Source: Alphaproteobacteria bacterium 32-64-14
Lineage (GTDB): Bacteria; Pseudomonadota; Alphaproteobacteria; Caulobacterales; Hyphomonadaceae
Direction of reading: 5' to 3'
DNA: 64,000 nucleotides
Assembly: GCA_002280725.1 (NCBI GenBank)
Contig: NCEM01000003.1
Location: 34,252 to 98,251 of the forward strand
A model generated the notes under the pieces. That model did no database searches, was not told the DNA's origin, and saw only the letters and a list, made by a program, of their open reading frames with translations. A program made the translations under genes and the position numbers. Shown in pieces: positions 25,126-33,185 of this stretch (positions are counted from its first letter, which is position 1; each line of letters starts with the position of its first letter).

Positions 25126-25332
25126 TTACTCGGCGGCGACCAGCTGGCGCGTGTCGCCACAGCCGTTGGCCGAGGCGGTCTCGCGGATCATGCCGCAGAC
25201 AGTTTCGCAGCATTTTCCGCAGTTTATCGTCGTGTCGTGGTGGCGATGAACCTGCGCGGGGGAGCGAGCGCCCGCCGCGATGGCGTCGTTCACTTTCGCT
25301 GTATTGAGGCCCCGGCAGACACAGATGATCAT
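25126..25332 (-). CDS. Bacterioferritin-associated ferredoxin (2Fe-2S binding)
   Basis: A 68-residue Bfd/BFD-like domain with the C-x-C...C-x2-C pattern: Cys4, Cys6 in MIICVCRGL and Cys38, Cys41 in NCGKC; an extra Cys follows each. Bfd passes electrons to bacterioferritin to release stored iron as Fe2+. It lies directly upstream of bfr on the same strand. Start choice: the ATG at 25332 gives the standard N-terminus; an ATG three codons earlier (25341) is possible. The frame also extends over an upstream repeat, which is not coding. Confidence 0.92.
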   Translation of the reverse strand: MIICVCRGLNTAKVNDAIAAGARSPAQVHRHHDTTINCGKCCETVCGMIRETASANGCGDTRQLVAAE

Positions 25333-25442
25333 GCGAACCATTTGCAGGTGATTGCGAGTGATTGTCAATCGCCTGTTGCAAGGGATGGGCCGGGGCGCGG
25401 TGTCGCAGGTTTTGGGGGGCTGCGGGGAGTTTGCGACCTGAC

Positions 25443-25565
25443 CCCGCTCATCCCGACGAAAGTCGGGATCCAGGAACGGTTTTGCTCCTTGCACAGGCTT
25501 GAAGCTTCAAGTCGGGACAAGCCTTGCCGTCAGCCCTGGATCCCGACTTTCGTCGGGATGAGCGG
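25443..25565. repeat. Palindromic repeat, family C
   Basis: The left arm CCGCTCATCCCGACGAAAGT and GGGATCCAGG (25443-25473) is complementary to the right arm at 25535-25565 (CCTGGATCCCGACTTTCGTC then GGGATGAGCGG), with about 60 bases between. Repeats with these arms are widespread in alphaproteobacteria. It lies between the M28 peptidase and bfd genes. Confidence 0.85.
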
Positions 25566-25583
25566 TGGTGTGATGGCGGGCTG

Positions 25584-27212
25584 CTACCGCCCCGTCGCTG
25601 GACCCGGCCGGTCTACGCGGGGGAGGGTTGTGGGGTGGTTGGCGGCTGTCAGCGCGAAATGGGCCATGATGACGGCGTTGCGGCGCATGTCTTCAGGCTG
25701 GAGGGCTTCGTAATAGTCCATGTTGGTGTGGTGGGTCTTGGGCTCGTACTCCAGAGGGTCCTGGATGAACTGGAAGCCGGGAAGGCCGGCGGCGTTGAAG
25801 GAGGCGTGGTCGGTTGAGCCGGTTGAACGCATCGAGGCGTGCGTGGCGCCGAGGTCGCGGATGGGCTCCATCCACTCACGGAAGATTGGCGCGATCTCGC
25901 GATTGCCCTGGCAGTGGACGCCGCGGATCGACCCGGCGCCGTTGTCGAGGTTGAAGTAGACCTGGAAGCGGGAGTGGTCGCGCTTCACGGGCACGATGTC
26001 GCCGCGCGGTTCGGTGGGCGTGGGGACGCCGCGCACGCCGCCGAAATGTTGCGCGACATAGAGACGTGAGCCGATGAGCCCCTGCTCCTCGCCATTCCAG
26101 AGACAGACGCGGATCGTGCGATCCGGTTTTGCGCCGCTGGCCTTGATGAGGCGCATGGCTTCGAGCGCGACGGCGCAGGCGCCGCCATTGTCGGTGGCGC
26201 CGGTGGCGGAATGGAAACTGTCGAAGTGGCCGCCGATGATGACGATCTCGTTCGGGCGCGTGGCGCCGCGGATTTCGCCGACGACGTTGAACATGTCCGG
26301 GTTGTCGTACCAGACATTGCGGATGTCGGCCTCGATGGTGACGGGCTGGCCCTGCATCAGCGAGCGGGCGATGCGGCCGTAGTGTTCGGCCTCGATGTTG
26401 ATGCGGGGGAGCTGGCGCTCGGGCGCATCGAAGCGCGAGCCGCCGAGGATGTTGACGACGCCGTGGCCCTTGTTGGTCGCAAGGACGCCGAGCGCGCCTT
26501 CGGCCTTGAAGAAGGGGTTGCGGTCTGCCGGCGGCTGGCTGCGGGGTGGGGGAGATGTAGGCGGTGAGGCGGGGGCGGCGCCCGGGGCGCTTGCGCCCTG
26601 TTCCGGCGGGCGCGCGGGCGTTTCGAGCGCGTCGAGCTGTTCGAGCGTGAGGCGGCGGGCGACGGGATCCCACTGCGCGCGCATGTCGATGGGCGGTTGG
26701 GCGAGGATCCACTTGCCGCGCAGCTTGCCGGCGTATTTGGCGCGCAGTTCGGAGAGGTCGGTTTCTGTCACCAGAATGGCTTCGCCGCTGACGAGGCCTT
26801 CGGTGCCGGGCGTCCAGGCGATGGACATGCCGGAGATGGGGAAGGCGTTGGGCATGGTGGCGTGGAGGTAGAATTTCTCGTTCGACCAGCCGCGCGGGAA
26901 GCCGTTGTTGGCGCCGGTGGGGTCAGTGGGCCAGGGCTCGAGCGCGGCGCGGTCAAGGCCCCATTCCGTCATCTTCTCCACGACCCAGCCGGCGGACTTC
27001 TTGAAGCCGGGGGAGCCCGAAAGGCGGGGGCCGAGGACGTCCATCATGTAGCTGGCGGTTTTCATCACCTGCGACTGGGCTTCGTTGAGGCCCATGGCGC
27101 GGATGGCGTTGAGGGCGTCGTAGTTGATGCCCTCGGCAGCGGCGCGGCTGGCGAAGAAGGCCGGGGCCAGCGCGGAGGCCGCGGCGGCCGTCATGAAGGA
27201 CCGGCGGTTCAT
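25584..27212 (-). CDS. Secreted M28 family zinc peptidase (Tat signal)
   Basis: The N-terminus MNRRSFMTAAAASALAPA is a Tat signal (RRSFM). The C-terminal half has the M28 metal sites: GGHFDS (His, with Asp), ATDNGGAC (Asp), NGEEQGLIG (catalytic and metal Glu), then STDHASF and a later KTHHTNMDYY for the remaining ligands. A proline-rich linker (TPARPPEQGASAPGAAPA) separates the PA-like insert from the catalytic domain. It should be an exported aminopeptidase- or carboxypeptidase-like enzyme of 542 residues. GAGGGGG precedes the ATG at 27212. Open sequence upstream to 27875 overlaps other genes and is not coding. Confidence 0.93.
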   Translation of the reverse strand: MNRRSFMTAAAASALAPAFFASRAAAEGINYDALNAIRAMGLNEAQSQVMKTASYMMDVLGPRLSGSPGFKKSAGWVVEKMTEWGLDRAALEPWPTDPTGANNGFPRGWSNEKFYLHATMPNAFPISGMSIAWTPGTEGLVSGEAILVTETDLSELRAKYAGKLRGKWILAQPPIDMRAQWDPVARRLTLEQLDALETPARPPEQGASAPGAAPASPPTSPPPRSQPPADRNPFFKAEGALGVLATNKGHGVVNILGGSRFDAPERQLPRINIEAEHYGRIARSLMQGQPVTIEADIRNVWYDNPDMFNVVGEIRGATRPNEIVIIGGHFDSFHSATGATDNGGACAVALEAMRLIKASGAKPDRTIRVCLWNGEEQGLIGSRLYVAQHFGGVRGVPTPTEPRGDIVPVKRDHSRFQVYFNLDNGAGSIRGVHCQGNREIAPIFREWMEPIRDLGATHASMRSTGSTDHASFNAAGLPGFQFIQDPLEYEPKTHHTNMDYYEALQPEDMRRNAVIMAHFALTAANHPTTLPRVDRPGPATGR

Positions 27213-27335
27213 GAATGCCCCCTCGTTCGCGACTCTTTTGTGACGGCGACTATAGGGAGGAATGGGCGGGCGTCGATTGGGGCAACGGATTGGTGATCCG
27301 GTAGCGCCGGGGGATGGGCGTGCTAGGCTTCGCCC

Positions 27336-27596
27336 ATGGACATGTTTCTTGGCGCCGTGATCGTGGCCTTGGTGGGACTGGCGATTGCGCCGTTCTTCAT
27401 CATGGCGGGGTCGTTCGGGAAGAAGACGGCGCCGGCGAAGCCGGATGGCTCGGATGGATCGGCCACGCTGCCGCTGATGTTCGGGGCGGATGGCGGCGGC
27501 AAGGACAAGGGCCACGGACACGACACTGACGGCGGCGGGGGCGATAGTGGCTCCGGCGGCGGGGGTGATGGCGGCGGCGGCAGTGGCGGCGAGTAG
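27336..27596 (+). CDS. Small membrane protein with Gly/His/Asp-rich tail
   Basis: The 86-residue product has one hydrophobic N-terminal helix (FLGAVIVALVGLAIAPFFIM) and a low-complexity tail rich in Gly, Ser, Asp, Lys and His (GGGKDKGHGHDTDGGGGDSG). It is a membrane-anchored, metal- or polyanion-binding-like tail by composition only. A second small gene follows 12 bases later with a strong GGAGGAGG, and the two are probably coexpressed. ATG at 27336 or 27342. Unrecognised. Confidence 0.65.
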   Translation: MDMFLGAVIVALVGLAIAPFFIMAGSFGKKTAPAKPDGSDGSATLPLMFGADGGGKDKGHGHDTDGGGGDSGSGGGGDGGGGSGGE

Positions 27597-27608
27597 GAGG
27601 AGGCGAGC

Positions 27609-27848
27609 GTGGACTGGATCAACGTTCTGCTGATCATTGGCGGCATCTTCGGGGTGACCGGGATCATCTCGATGCTGATCCCGAAGGACCGCGATCCCGA
27701 GATCGGCTCCACCAACGACGACGTGACGGTGATCCCGACGCCGGGGCTGGATGGCTCCGTCATGGGCGTGGGCGGGGATGACGAGGATTATGAGGTGGGC
27801 GGGGATGATGGCGACGGGGATGGGGATCCTTCGACGCTTGTGAATTGA
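27609..27848 (+). CDS. Small acidic membrane protein
   Basis: GTG at 27609 follows TAGGAGGAGG, giving 79 residues. The N-terminal helix (INVLLIIGGIFGVTGIISML) is followed by a strongly acidic, Gly-rich tail (DDEDYEVGGDDGDGDGDP). It mirrors the upstream gene's design, one helix plus a disordered tail, but with acidic instead of mixed charge. Together they may form a heteromeric membrane-anchored complex; this is inference from pairing. The family is unknown to me. Confidence 0.7.
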   Translation: MDWINVLLIIGGIFGVTGIISMLIPKDRDPEIGSTNDDVTVIPTPGLDGSVMGVGGDDEDYEVGGDDGDGDGDPSTLVN

Positions 27849-28109
27849 GGAGTATCCGAGAGCTGCGCAGCGCATGCGCCAAGCGCCGCTCTACGTCCTG
27901 TGGCCTTGCATGAGCCGCGGAAAGCGCTGGAATGCGAGCGTCCTTAGCTCCTTTGAGCTAGAATCGAACACACCATATTCTATGCGCGCCCGCCCAACCC
28001 GGTAACGCACTGCTTTGAAAACACGCAAAAAGTGAATGAATCTAGGCGATTACGGCACGGCGTGTTACGTTTTTCACAAGGCTCGGCATGGGCATCAGGT
28101 CCGGCAAAA

Positions 28110-28646
28110 ATGGGAAGTGTCCCTGTGGCTAACGAAGCACTACAGCGTCTCGCTGCTGCTGCGCATTTTGTAATCGCAAATGCTGGCGATGATCTTGGTA
28201 AGACCAAGCTCAACAAGATCCTCTGGTTCGCGGATTGCGCAGCGTGGCGGCGTACCGGGAGAACAATTACGGGGCTGACCCACTATGCGAAGCTTCAGTA
28301 CGGGCCGGTTCCGCCAAAGTTGGATGCGGCCTTGATGCTGCTTGCGGCAGATGGTGCCGTGGAGTCTGACAAGCACTATGTTGGGACTTATGTCCGGCAC
28401 GGATTTTTTTCAAAGAAGAGTCCGGCGACGGGAAACATCCTTGGCCCGGATGAACAAGCAATCCTCTCCGAGATCATCGATGCGGTTCGCAACATGACTG
28501 CATTTGAGGTCTCCGAATTGAGCCACGACGCGCTCTGGCACGAGACCGCGCATGGCGGGAAAATCTCGGTCGAAGCGGCGTCTGTAAAAATGTTTGAGAC
28601 GCCGGATCCGCGCATTCTAGATTGGGCGCGAAGCCGCCGAGCCTAG
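28110..28646 (+). CDS. Panacea/SocA-like antitoxin domain protein (DUF4065-like)
   Basis: The conserved Panacea (SocA, DUF4065) core is clear: LGKTKLNKILWFADCAAWRR...GLTHYAKLQYGPVPPKLD. These proteins usually neutralise diverse toxins encoded beside them. The N-terminus after ATG 28110 (or GTG 28125 with GGGAAG upstream) is short, and the earlier GTG at 28032 adds unconserved sequence. At 178 residues it has an ordinary length. The next gene starts 4 bases after the stop on the same strand. Surrounding DNA has lower GC than neighbours. Domain call firm; antitoxin role inferred. Confidence 0.82.
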   Translation: MGSVPVANEALQRLAAAAHFVIANAGDDLGKTKLNKILWFADCAAWRRTGRTITGLTHYAKLQYGPVPPKLDAALMLLAADGAVESDKHYVGTYVRHGFFSKKSPATGNILGPDEQAILSEIIDAVRNMTAFEVSELSHDALWHETAHGGKISVEAASVKMFETPDPRILDWARSRRA

Positions 28647-28650
28647 CGCG

Positions 28651-28956
28651 ATGGCGGGCGTTTATATCAATCGGCCAGATGACGGCTTTCACATCAGGTG
28701 GACGGCGGAAGCGGCGGCGCAGCGCGACGAAATTTGTATTGAAAGCGTGGACGACTGCAGGCGGCTAAGCGGGCTGGTCAATCTGGCCGCGATGGTTGGG
28801 CATATCCAGGGCATTCCGATCAACGAGGATGACCCAATGTCCCATAAGGTCATGAGTGACGTTGAGAATACGCACGTTGTCTCGCTGACGTACGGTCTAC
28901 TAGGCGACTCGATGACGATCTATGGAGCCAAGTGCTTTGAATTTGGAGACGGGTAG
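28651..28956 (+). CDS. Unknown small protein paired with the Panacea gene (possible toxin)
   Basis: The 101-residue product begins MAGVYINRPDDGFHIRW and contains RRLSGLVNLAAMVGHIQGIP and a C-terminal VVSLTYGLLGDSMTIYGAKC. I recognise no toxin family, though the C-terminal strand pair vaguely recalls RelE/ParE ends. Its start is 4 bases after the Panacea gene and in the same direction, as in toxin-antitoxin pairs. No signal peptide or helix cluster suggests cytoplasmic location. As with the upstream gene, codon use is less GC-rich than in the housekeeping genes around it. Confidence 0.7.
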   Translation: MAGVYINRPDDGFHIRWTAEAAAQRDEICIESVDDCRRLSGLVNLAAMVGHIQGIPINEDDPMSHKVMSDVENTHVVSLTYGLLGDSMTIYGAKCFEFGDG

Positions 28957-29333
28957 GGACACGCGGGGGCGCTTCTCTACGAACAACGCCCACGTGAGGC
29001 GCCGCCCTTCCATTTTCTTCGCTCCCAACCAAGCATGGCCGCCGATCCGCCGGTGAGTTTTACGCCTCCCCCCGATCGGCGGAGGAGGGTGCCGGGGGCG
29101 GGGGGGATTCCCCGGATTGGCCGCTGTTCACCCGGTCGCGGGGCTGTTTCCGGGTCTCCGCACCCCCTCCCGAAAGCCCAATAAAGCGGTATAGTTACCG
29201 TTGCGGCGCGGGGGTGGGGCGATACGGGGCCGGAATACCGGTCCGGAGTGTTGACAAGGCACGGGGGCGACTGTAGCTGCCTGCGTTCGAATTTCAGACC
29301 TTACTCTGACTGAGAAAGGCTCCGCGAGGGAGC
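28957..29333. other. Intergenic region before rplM
   Basis: No gene is seen. It is very GC-rich with several G/C runs, and holds the rplM promoter candidate near its end. A leader site for ribosomal-protein feedback could be present, but I do not recognise one. Confidence 0.6.
29251..29279 (+). promoter_or_regulatory. Promoter candidate of rplM-rpsI
   Basis: TTGACA (29251-29256) is followed after 17 bases by TAGCTG (29274-29279), about 55 bases before rplM. The -35 matches well and the -10 is weak, as is common in GC-rich alphaproteobacteria. Confidence 0.55.
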
Positions 29334-29801
29334 ATGACAACCGTTTCCGTTAAACCGGCTGATGCCGTGAACAAGTGGGTGGTCATCGACGCTGAAGGCG
29401 TCGTTGTGGGCCGCCTTGCCTCCTACATCGCCCTGCGCCTGCGCGGTAAACACCGCGCGGATTACACCCCGCACGTCGATCTGGGCGACCACATCGTGGT
29501 CATCAATGCGGACAAGGTCGCGATGACCGGCCGCAAGATGGTGCGCAAGAAGTATCACCGCCACACGGGTCACCCCGGCGGGATCAAGACCACCACGCCT
29601 GCGAAGATCCTCGCTTCGAAATTCCCGGAGCGCGTGGTCGAGCTGGCCGTGAAGCGCATGATGCCGGGCGAGAGCCCGCTGGCGCGCAAGCAGTTCTCGA
29701 AACTGCGCGTGTATGCCGGCACCGAGCATCCGCACACCGCGCAGAACCCGGAAGTCGTCGACTTCAAATCCAAGAACTCCAAGAACGTGAAAGTCGCCTG
29801 A
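29334..29801 (+). CDS. rplM: 50S ribosomal protein L13
   Basis: This 155-residue L13 has the family opening [19 protein letters not shown] and a core of [19 protein letters not shown]. The signature [12 protein letters not shown] follows, then [20 protein letters not shown] and [15 protein letters not shown]13 is an early-assembly 50S protein. rpsI follows with 2 bases between, the standard rplM-rpsI operon. Both are preceded by a TTGACA promoter candidate and followed by a strong terminator. Confidence 0.98.
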   Translation: MTTVSVKPADAVNKWVVIDAEGVVVGRLASYIALRLRGKHRADYTPHVDLGDHIVVINADKVAMTGRKMVRKKYHRHTGHPGGIKTTTPAKILASKFPERVVELAVKRMMPGESPLARKQFSKLRVYAGTEHPHTAQNPEVVDFKSKNSKNVKVA

Positions 29802-29803
29802 TC

Positions 29804-30283
29804 ATGGTTGAGACCGTCGGATCGCTCGACAGCATCAAGGACCTCAACGTCAAAGCTGCGGCCGCGAAAGCCCCGGCCGTTGCCAAGGTCGACAAGCTGG
29901 GCCGCTCGTACGGCACCGGCCGCCGCAAGACCGCCACCGCCCGCGTCTGGGTCAAGCGCGGCACCGGCAAGATCACGGTCAATGGCAAGGCGATCGAAGA
30001 GTATTTCGCGCGTCCCGTGCTGCGCCTGATGATCCGCCAGCCGCTGGAAGCCGCCAAGCGCGAAACTGAAGTCGATATCGTCTGCACCGTCAAAGGCTCG
30101 GGCCATACCGGCCAGGCCGGCGCTGTGCGTCACGGTATTGCGCGCGCGCTCGTCGAGTTCGAGCCGGACCTGCGCGTTGCGATGCGCCCGGGCAAGTTCC
30201 TCACGCGCGACCCGCGCGCTGTCGAACGCAAGAAATACGGCAAGGCCGGCGCTCGCCGCTCCTTCCAGTTCTCGAAGCGCTAG
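29804..30283 (+). CDS. rpsI: 30S ribosomal protein S9
   Basis: S9 sits at the head of the 30S subunit with its C-terminal tail at the P site. Here a 40-residue alphaproteobacterial N-terminal extension precedes [20 protein letters not shown], with [17 protein letters not shown] in the middle and the conserved end [17 protein letters not shown]. The 159-residue length fits the class. The gene begins 2 bases after rplM. It ends before a clean Rho-independent terminator. Confidence 0.98.
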   Translation: MVETVGSLDSIKDLNVKAAAAKAPAVAKVDKLGRSYGTGRRKTATARVWVKRGTGKITVNGKAIEEYFARPVLRLMIRQPLEAAKRETEVDIVCTVKGSGHTGQAGAVRHGIARALVEFEPDLRVAMRPGKFLTRDPRAVERKKYGKAGARRSFQFSKR

Positions 30284-30307
30284 TTCGCTCGATATCTGTT
30301 CATCGAG

Positions 30308-30344
30308 AGGGCGCTTCGGGAAACCGGAGCGCCCTTTGTGTTTT
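30308..30344 (+). terminator. Rho-independent terminator of rplM-rpsI
   Basis: GGGCGCTTCGG and CCGGAGCGCCC form an about 10-bp stem around GAAA, followed by TTTGTGTTTT. It begins 25 bases after the rpsI stop. Confidence 0.9.
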
Positions 30345-30350
30345 GCTCTG

Positions 30351-30425
30351 TAGGGTGCATTGAGCGCAGCGATATGCACCGCCCCACCGGCCCGGTGGAT
30401 TTCGCTTCGCTCTATCCACCCTACG
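30351..30425. repeat. Two short palindromes (GTAGGGTG..ATCCACC type), family E
   Basis: GGTGCATTGAGCGCAGCGAT...GCACC and GGTGGATTTCGCTTCGCTC...CCACC are two hairpin repeats side by side between rpsI and argC. Repeats of this GTAGGGTGGATT kind are common in proteobacterial intergenic space. Confidence 0.75.
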
Positions 30426-30435
30426 GATTACGCGC

Positions 30436-31413
30436 ATGACCGCTAAAGTCTTCATCGATGGCGAGGCCGGGACGACGGGACTGCAGATCCGGCAGCGGCT
30501 GGAGCGTCGTCGCGATCTGCAGGTGATCTCGATCGATCATGAGCGGCGGAAGGACCCGTCCGCGCGGGCGGCGATGCTGAACGAGGCGGATGCCGTCGTG
30601 CTGTGCCTGCCGGATGATGCGGCGAAGGAGGCGGTGCGGCTGGTCACCAACGATCGCACGGTGATCATCGATGCCTCGACCGCGCATCGCGTCGATCCGC
30701 ACTGGGTCTATGGCTTTGCCGAGATGGAAGACGGGCATCGCGTGATGCTGCAGCGCTCGAAGCGGATTTCAAATCCGGGCTGCTATCCGACGGGCTTCAT
30801 CGGGCTGATGGCGCCGCTGGTGGGCGCGGGACTCGTGCCGAAGGATTTTCCAGTCACGGTGAATGCGGTGTCGGGCTATACGGGCGGCGGCAAGGGGTTG
30901 ATCGAGGAATTCCAGGCGATGCCGCCGGAGATGACGCACGACGCCTTCCGTGCGTATGGCTATTCGCTCGCGCACAAGCATGTGCCGGAGATGACGCGGT
31001 ATTCGGGGCTTTCACATGCGCCGGTGTTTGCGCCGGCGGTGGGGCGTTATGCGCAGGGCATGCTGGTGGAAGTTCCGCTGCAGCTGTGGGCGATGCCGGG
31101 CGCGGTGACGCCGAAGATGCTGCGCGAGGCGCTGGCCGATTTCTATCAGGGCGAGCGTTTCGTGAAGGTGGTAAGCGAGGAACAGACCGCCGTGATGCAG
31201 AAGGTGCGCAGCGGTGCGGGCGGGTATGTCGACGATCTCGATCCCGAGACGCTGAACAATACAAACAACATGGAGCTGTTCGTGTTCGGCAACGACGCGG
31301 CGCGGCAGGTGCGGCTCGTGGCGCTGCTCGACAATCTGGGCAAGGGCGCGTCGGGGGCTGCGGTGCAGAACCTCAACATTGCGCTGGGTCTGGATGAAGG
31401 GGCGGGGTTGTAG
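30436..31413 (+). CDS. argC: N-acetyl-gamma-glutamyl-phosphate reductase
   Basis: ArgC reduces N-acetylglutamyl phosphate to the semialdehyde in arginine synthesis with NADPH. The 325-residue protein has FIDGEAGTTGLQIRQRL as the nucleotide-binding start, the catalytic Cys in RISNPGCYPTGFIGL, and SGYTGGGKGLI. It is of the shorter type 2 class found in many alphaproteobacteria. The ATG at 30436 directly follows the GTAGGG-type repeats. In many alphaproteobacteria argC follows rplM-rpsI, as here. Confidence 0.95.
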   Translation: MTAKVFIDGEAGTTGLQIRQRLERRRDLQVISIDHERRKDPSARAAMLNEADAVVLCLPDDAAKEAVRLVTNDRTVIIDASTAHRVDPHWVYGFAEMEDGHRVMLQRSKRISNPGCYPTGFIGLMAPLVGAGLVPKDFPVTVNAVSGYTGGGKGLIEEFQAMPPEMTHDAFRAYGYSLAHKHVPEMTRYSGLSHAPVFAPAVGRYAQGMLVEVPLQLWAMPGAVTPKMLREALADFYQGERFVKVVSEEQTAVMQKVRSGAGGYVDDLDPETLNNTNNMELFVFGNDAARQVRLVALLDNLGKGASGAAVQNLNIALGLDEGAGL

Positions 31414-31439
31414 GAGCGGCTTTGTAGGGGCGGCTGGGA

Positions 31440-31531
31440 GCACGGCCTCGTGCTTCGACAGGCTCAGCATGAGGCCTATCCTGCAGCTGTGTCTGAGCGC
31501 CTCATCCTGAGCCTGTCGAAGGATGCGGCGC
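31440..31531. repeat. Palindromic repeat, family A (copy 1)
   Basis: Left arm about 31446-31475 (CTTCGACAGGCTCAGCATGA) and right arm about 31498-31529 (CCTCATCCTGAGCCTGTCGA) pair around a short variable loop. The same arms occur at 32.7, 34.0 and 42.9 kb, with a diverged copy at 45.3 kb. Confidence 0.85.
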
Positions 31532-31656
31532 GGGCTTCTGCAAATCCCCCATCGGGCGAAATGACGCGCGGGTGGGGCTGCCAAAAGCTGACCGGTGTGG
31601 CGCACCGGGCATGTAGCTTGCTTCATGGTGGGAGCAGCAGCGCAGGAGCGTGCGCC

Positions 31657-31821
31657 ATGACGACCAAGGTTTCCGACGAACAGGCAGTGGGCGCGAGCGC
31701 CATGTCGGCCTCGCCGATGATGGCGATGATGCCGCCGGGCATGATGATGTGGGCGGGGCTGTATACGGCGCTGTTCTATGTGTGCGGCGGGATGATCGCC
31801 GCGATGTACCGGCCGAACTAA
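31657..31821 (+). CDS. Small Met-rich membrane protein
   Basis: AGGAG (31644-31648) sits 8 bases before the ATG at 31657; the product has 54 residues. After a polar start, it has a Met-rich stretch (MSASPMMAMMPPGMMMW) and one hydrophobic helix (AGLYTALFYVCGGMIAAMY), ending RPN. The frame is open further upstream over a repeat, which is not coding. Methionine-rich segments sometimes bind Cu(I), but with no neighbour evidence that is speculation. It lies just upstream of an SDR gene. Confidence 0.65.
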   Translation: MTTKVSDEQAVGASAMSASPMMAMMPPGMMMWAGLYTALFYVCGGMIAAMYRPN

Positions 31822-31902
31822 TCTGGCCGAACTGATCTGATCCGGATCATTTACCAATCGATGTGGCGGTCCTAGCCTTCCTGAAAACATCAGGAGGTTG
31901 CG

Positions 31903-32676
31903 ATGGGGCGTGTCAGCGGGAAGGTTGCGCTTGTGACGGGCGCGGCGAGCGGCATTGGCCGGGCGTCTGCGGAGGTGCTGGCGCGCGAGGGTGCGACCGT
32001 GGTGCTGACCGATGTGCAGGCGGGCGAGGAGGCCGCCGCCGGCATTCGCGCGGCGGGCGGCAAGGCGAGTTTCCACAAACACGATGTGACGCGCGAGAGC
32101 CGGTGGGGCGAGATCATCGCCGGCGTGGAGCGTGAGCATGGGCGGCTCGACGTGCTGGTGAACAATGCGGGGATTGCGGTGGCGGGGCTGGTGACGGACC
32201 TGACGCTGGAGCAGTGGCGGCATCAGATGGCGGTGAATGTCGATGGCGTGTTCCTGGGCGTGAAGTGGGCGCTGCCGTTGATGCGCAATTCAGGTGGTGG
32301 ATCGATCATCAACATCTCGTCGATCGCGGGGCTGCGCGGGGCGGCGGGGTTGTCGGCTTACTGCGCGTCGAAGGGATCGGTGCGGCTGTTCACCAAGTCG
32401 GTGGCGCTGGAGTGTGCGGCGGCCCGCGATGGCGTGCGCTGCAACTCGGTGCATCCGGGGATCATCGAGACGCCGATCTGGGGACAGGTTGTTCCGGGGT
32501 CGAATGAGCCGCTGGATCTGGATGCGATGTCGGCCGTGCGCGTGCCGTTGGGGCGCAAGGGGATGCCAACCGACATCGCCAACGCCGTGCTGTTCCTCGC
32601 GAGCGATGACAGCAGCTACATGACGGGCGAGGAGATGGTGGTGGATGGCGGGATGACGGTGGGCAATCCGCAGTAG
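31903..32676 (+). CDS. SDR family oxidoreductase
   Basis: This 257-residue classical short-chain dehydrogenase has VTGAASGIGR (residues 11-20) as the NAD(P)-binding loop, NNAG (87-90) and the catalytic triad Ser139/140, Tyr153 and Lys157 in SAYCASKGSV. Asp37 in VLTDVQ suggests NAD preference. It most resembles 3-hydroxyacyl- or cyclic-alcohol dehydrogenases. CAGGAGG supports the start. Physiological substrate unknown. A family A repeat follows. Confidence 0.93.
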   Translation: MGRVSGKVALVTGAASGIGRASAEVLAREGATVVLTDVQAGEEAAAGIRAAGGKASFHKHDVTRESRWGEIIAGVEREHGRLDVLVNNAGIAVAGLVTDLTLEQWRHQMAVNVDGVFLGVKWALPLMRNSGGGSIINISSIAGLRGAAGLSAYCASKGSVRLFTKSVALECAAARDGVRCNSVHPGIIETPIWGQVVPGSNEPLDLDAMSAVRVPLGRKGMPTDIANAVLFLASDDSSYMTGEEMVVDGGMTVGNPQ

Positions 32677-32681
32677 GGGGT

Positions 32682-32779
32682 GAGCACGGCCTCGTCCTTC
32701 GACAGGCTCAGGATGAGGCCTTCCCCAACGCTGGTGAGAGAGCGCCTCATCCTGAGCCTGTCGAAGGATGCGGCGCGGG
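32682..32779. repeat. Palindromic repeat, family A (copy 2)
   Basis: GAGCACGGCCTCGTCCTTCG and ACAGGCTCAGGATGAGG form the left arm; CCTCATCCTGAGCCTGTCGA then AGGATGCGG form the right. It directly follows the SDR gene. Confidence 0.85.
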
Positions 32780-32785
32780 CTTGCG

Positions 32786-33073
32786 CTACTGGCTATTCCG
32801 CCACTTTTCCATCGAGGCGGAGATGGCGAAGGTTTCGCGGTATTTTGGCGAGTCCGAGGGGCGGGGGGCCTTTTGCGAGGTCAGGGCCATGATCTCGGCG
32901 AGCTTGTTGTGGGCGGCGCCCGACTGGCCGGCGCCGATGTAGGCGTGGAGTTCCACGAGGGCGCTCGACAGGAGATCGTGCGCGCGGATGACGAAATAGG
33001 GCTCGTCTTCGGCGAGGTTCGGGTAGGCGTCGTATTTCGACGGGTTGGCCTTGGAGCCAAGGGGGGCGGTCAT
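32786..33073 (-). CDS. Hypothetical protein (95 aa)
   Basis: GAGG lies close before the ATG at 33073. The protein is soluble and mostly helical, with YFVIRAHDLLSSALVELHAYI and AAHNKLAEIMALTSQKA, and a polar tail ending KWRNSQ. No motif I recognise. It is divergent from the phosphatase gene at 33186. The predicted helices and absence of cysteines suggest a small cytoplasmic protein; function unknown. Confidence 0.75.
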   Translation of the reverse strand: MTAPLGSKANPSKYDAYPNLAEDEPYFVIRAHDLLSSALVELHAYIGAGQSGAAHNKLAEIMALTSQKAPRPSDSPKYRETFAISASMEKWRNSQ

Positions 33074-33185
33074 GGGAACCTCATGGGTGATTCGGGAGCG
33101 AGTTTCGCCGGATTCGGTGAATGCGGGTAAACGCTGCTGGCGCCAAGGGTGGACGCATCCGGAGCTTTGTCCTAACCCCCGCCGC

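Noticed and set aside
29280..29295. GTTCGAAT near the rplM leader, like a tRNA T-loop
   Set aside because: No acceptor, D or anticodon stem can be drawn around it.
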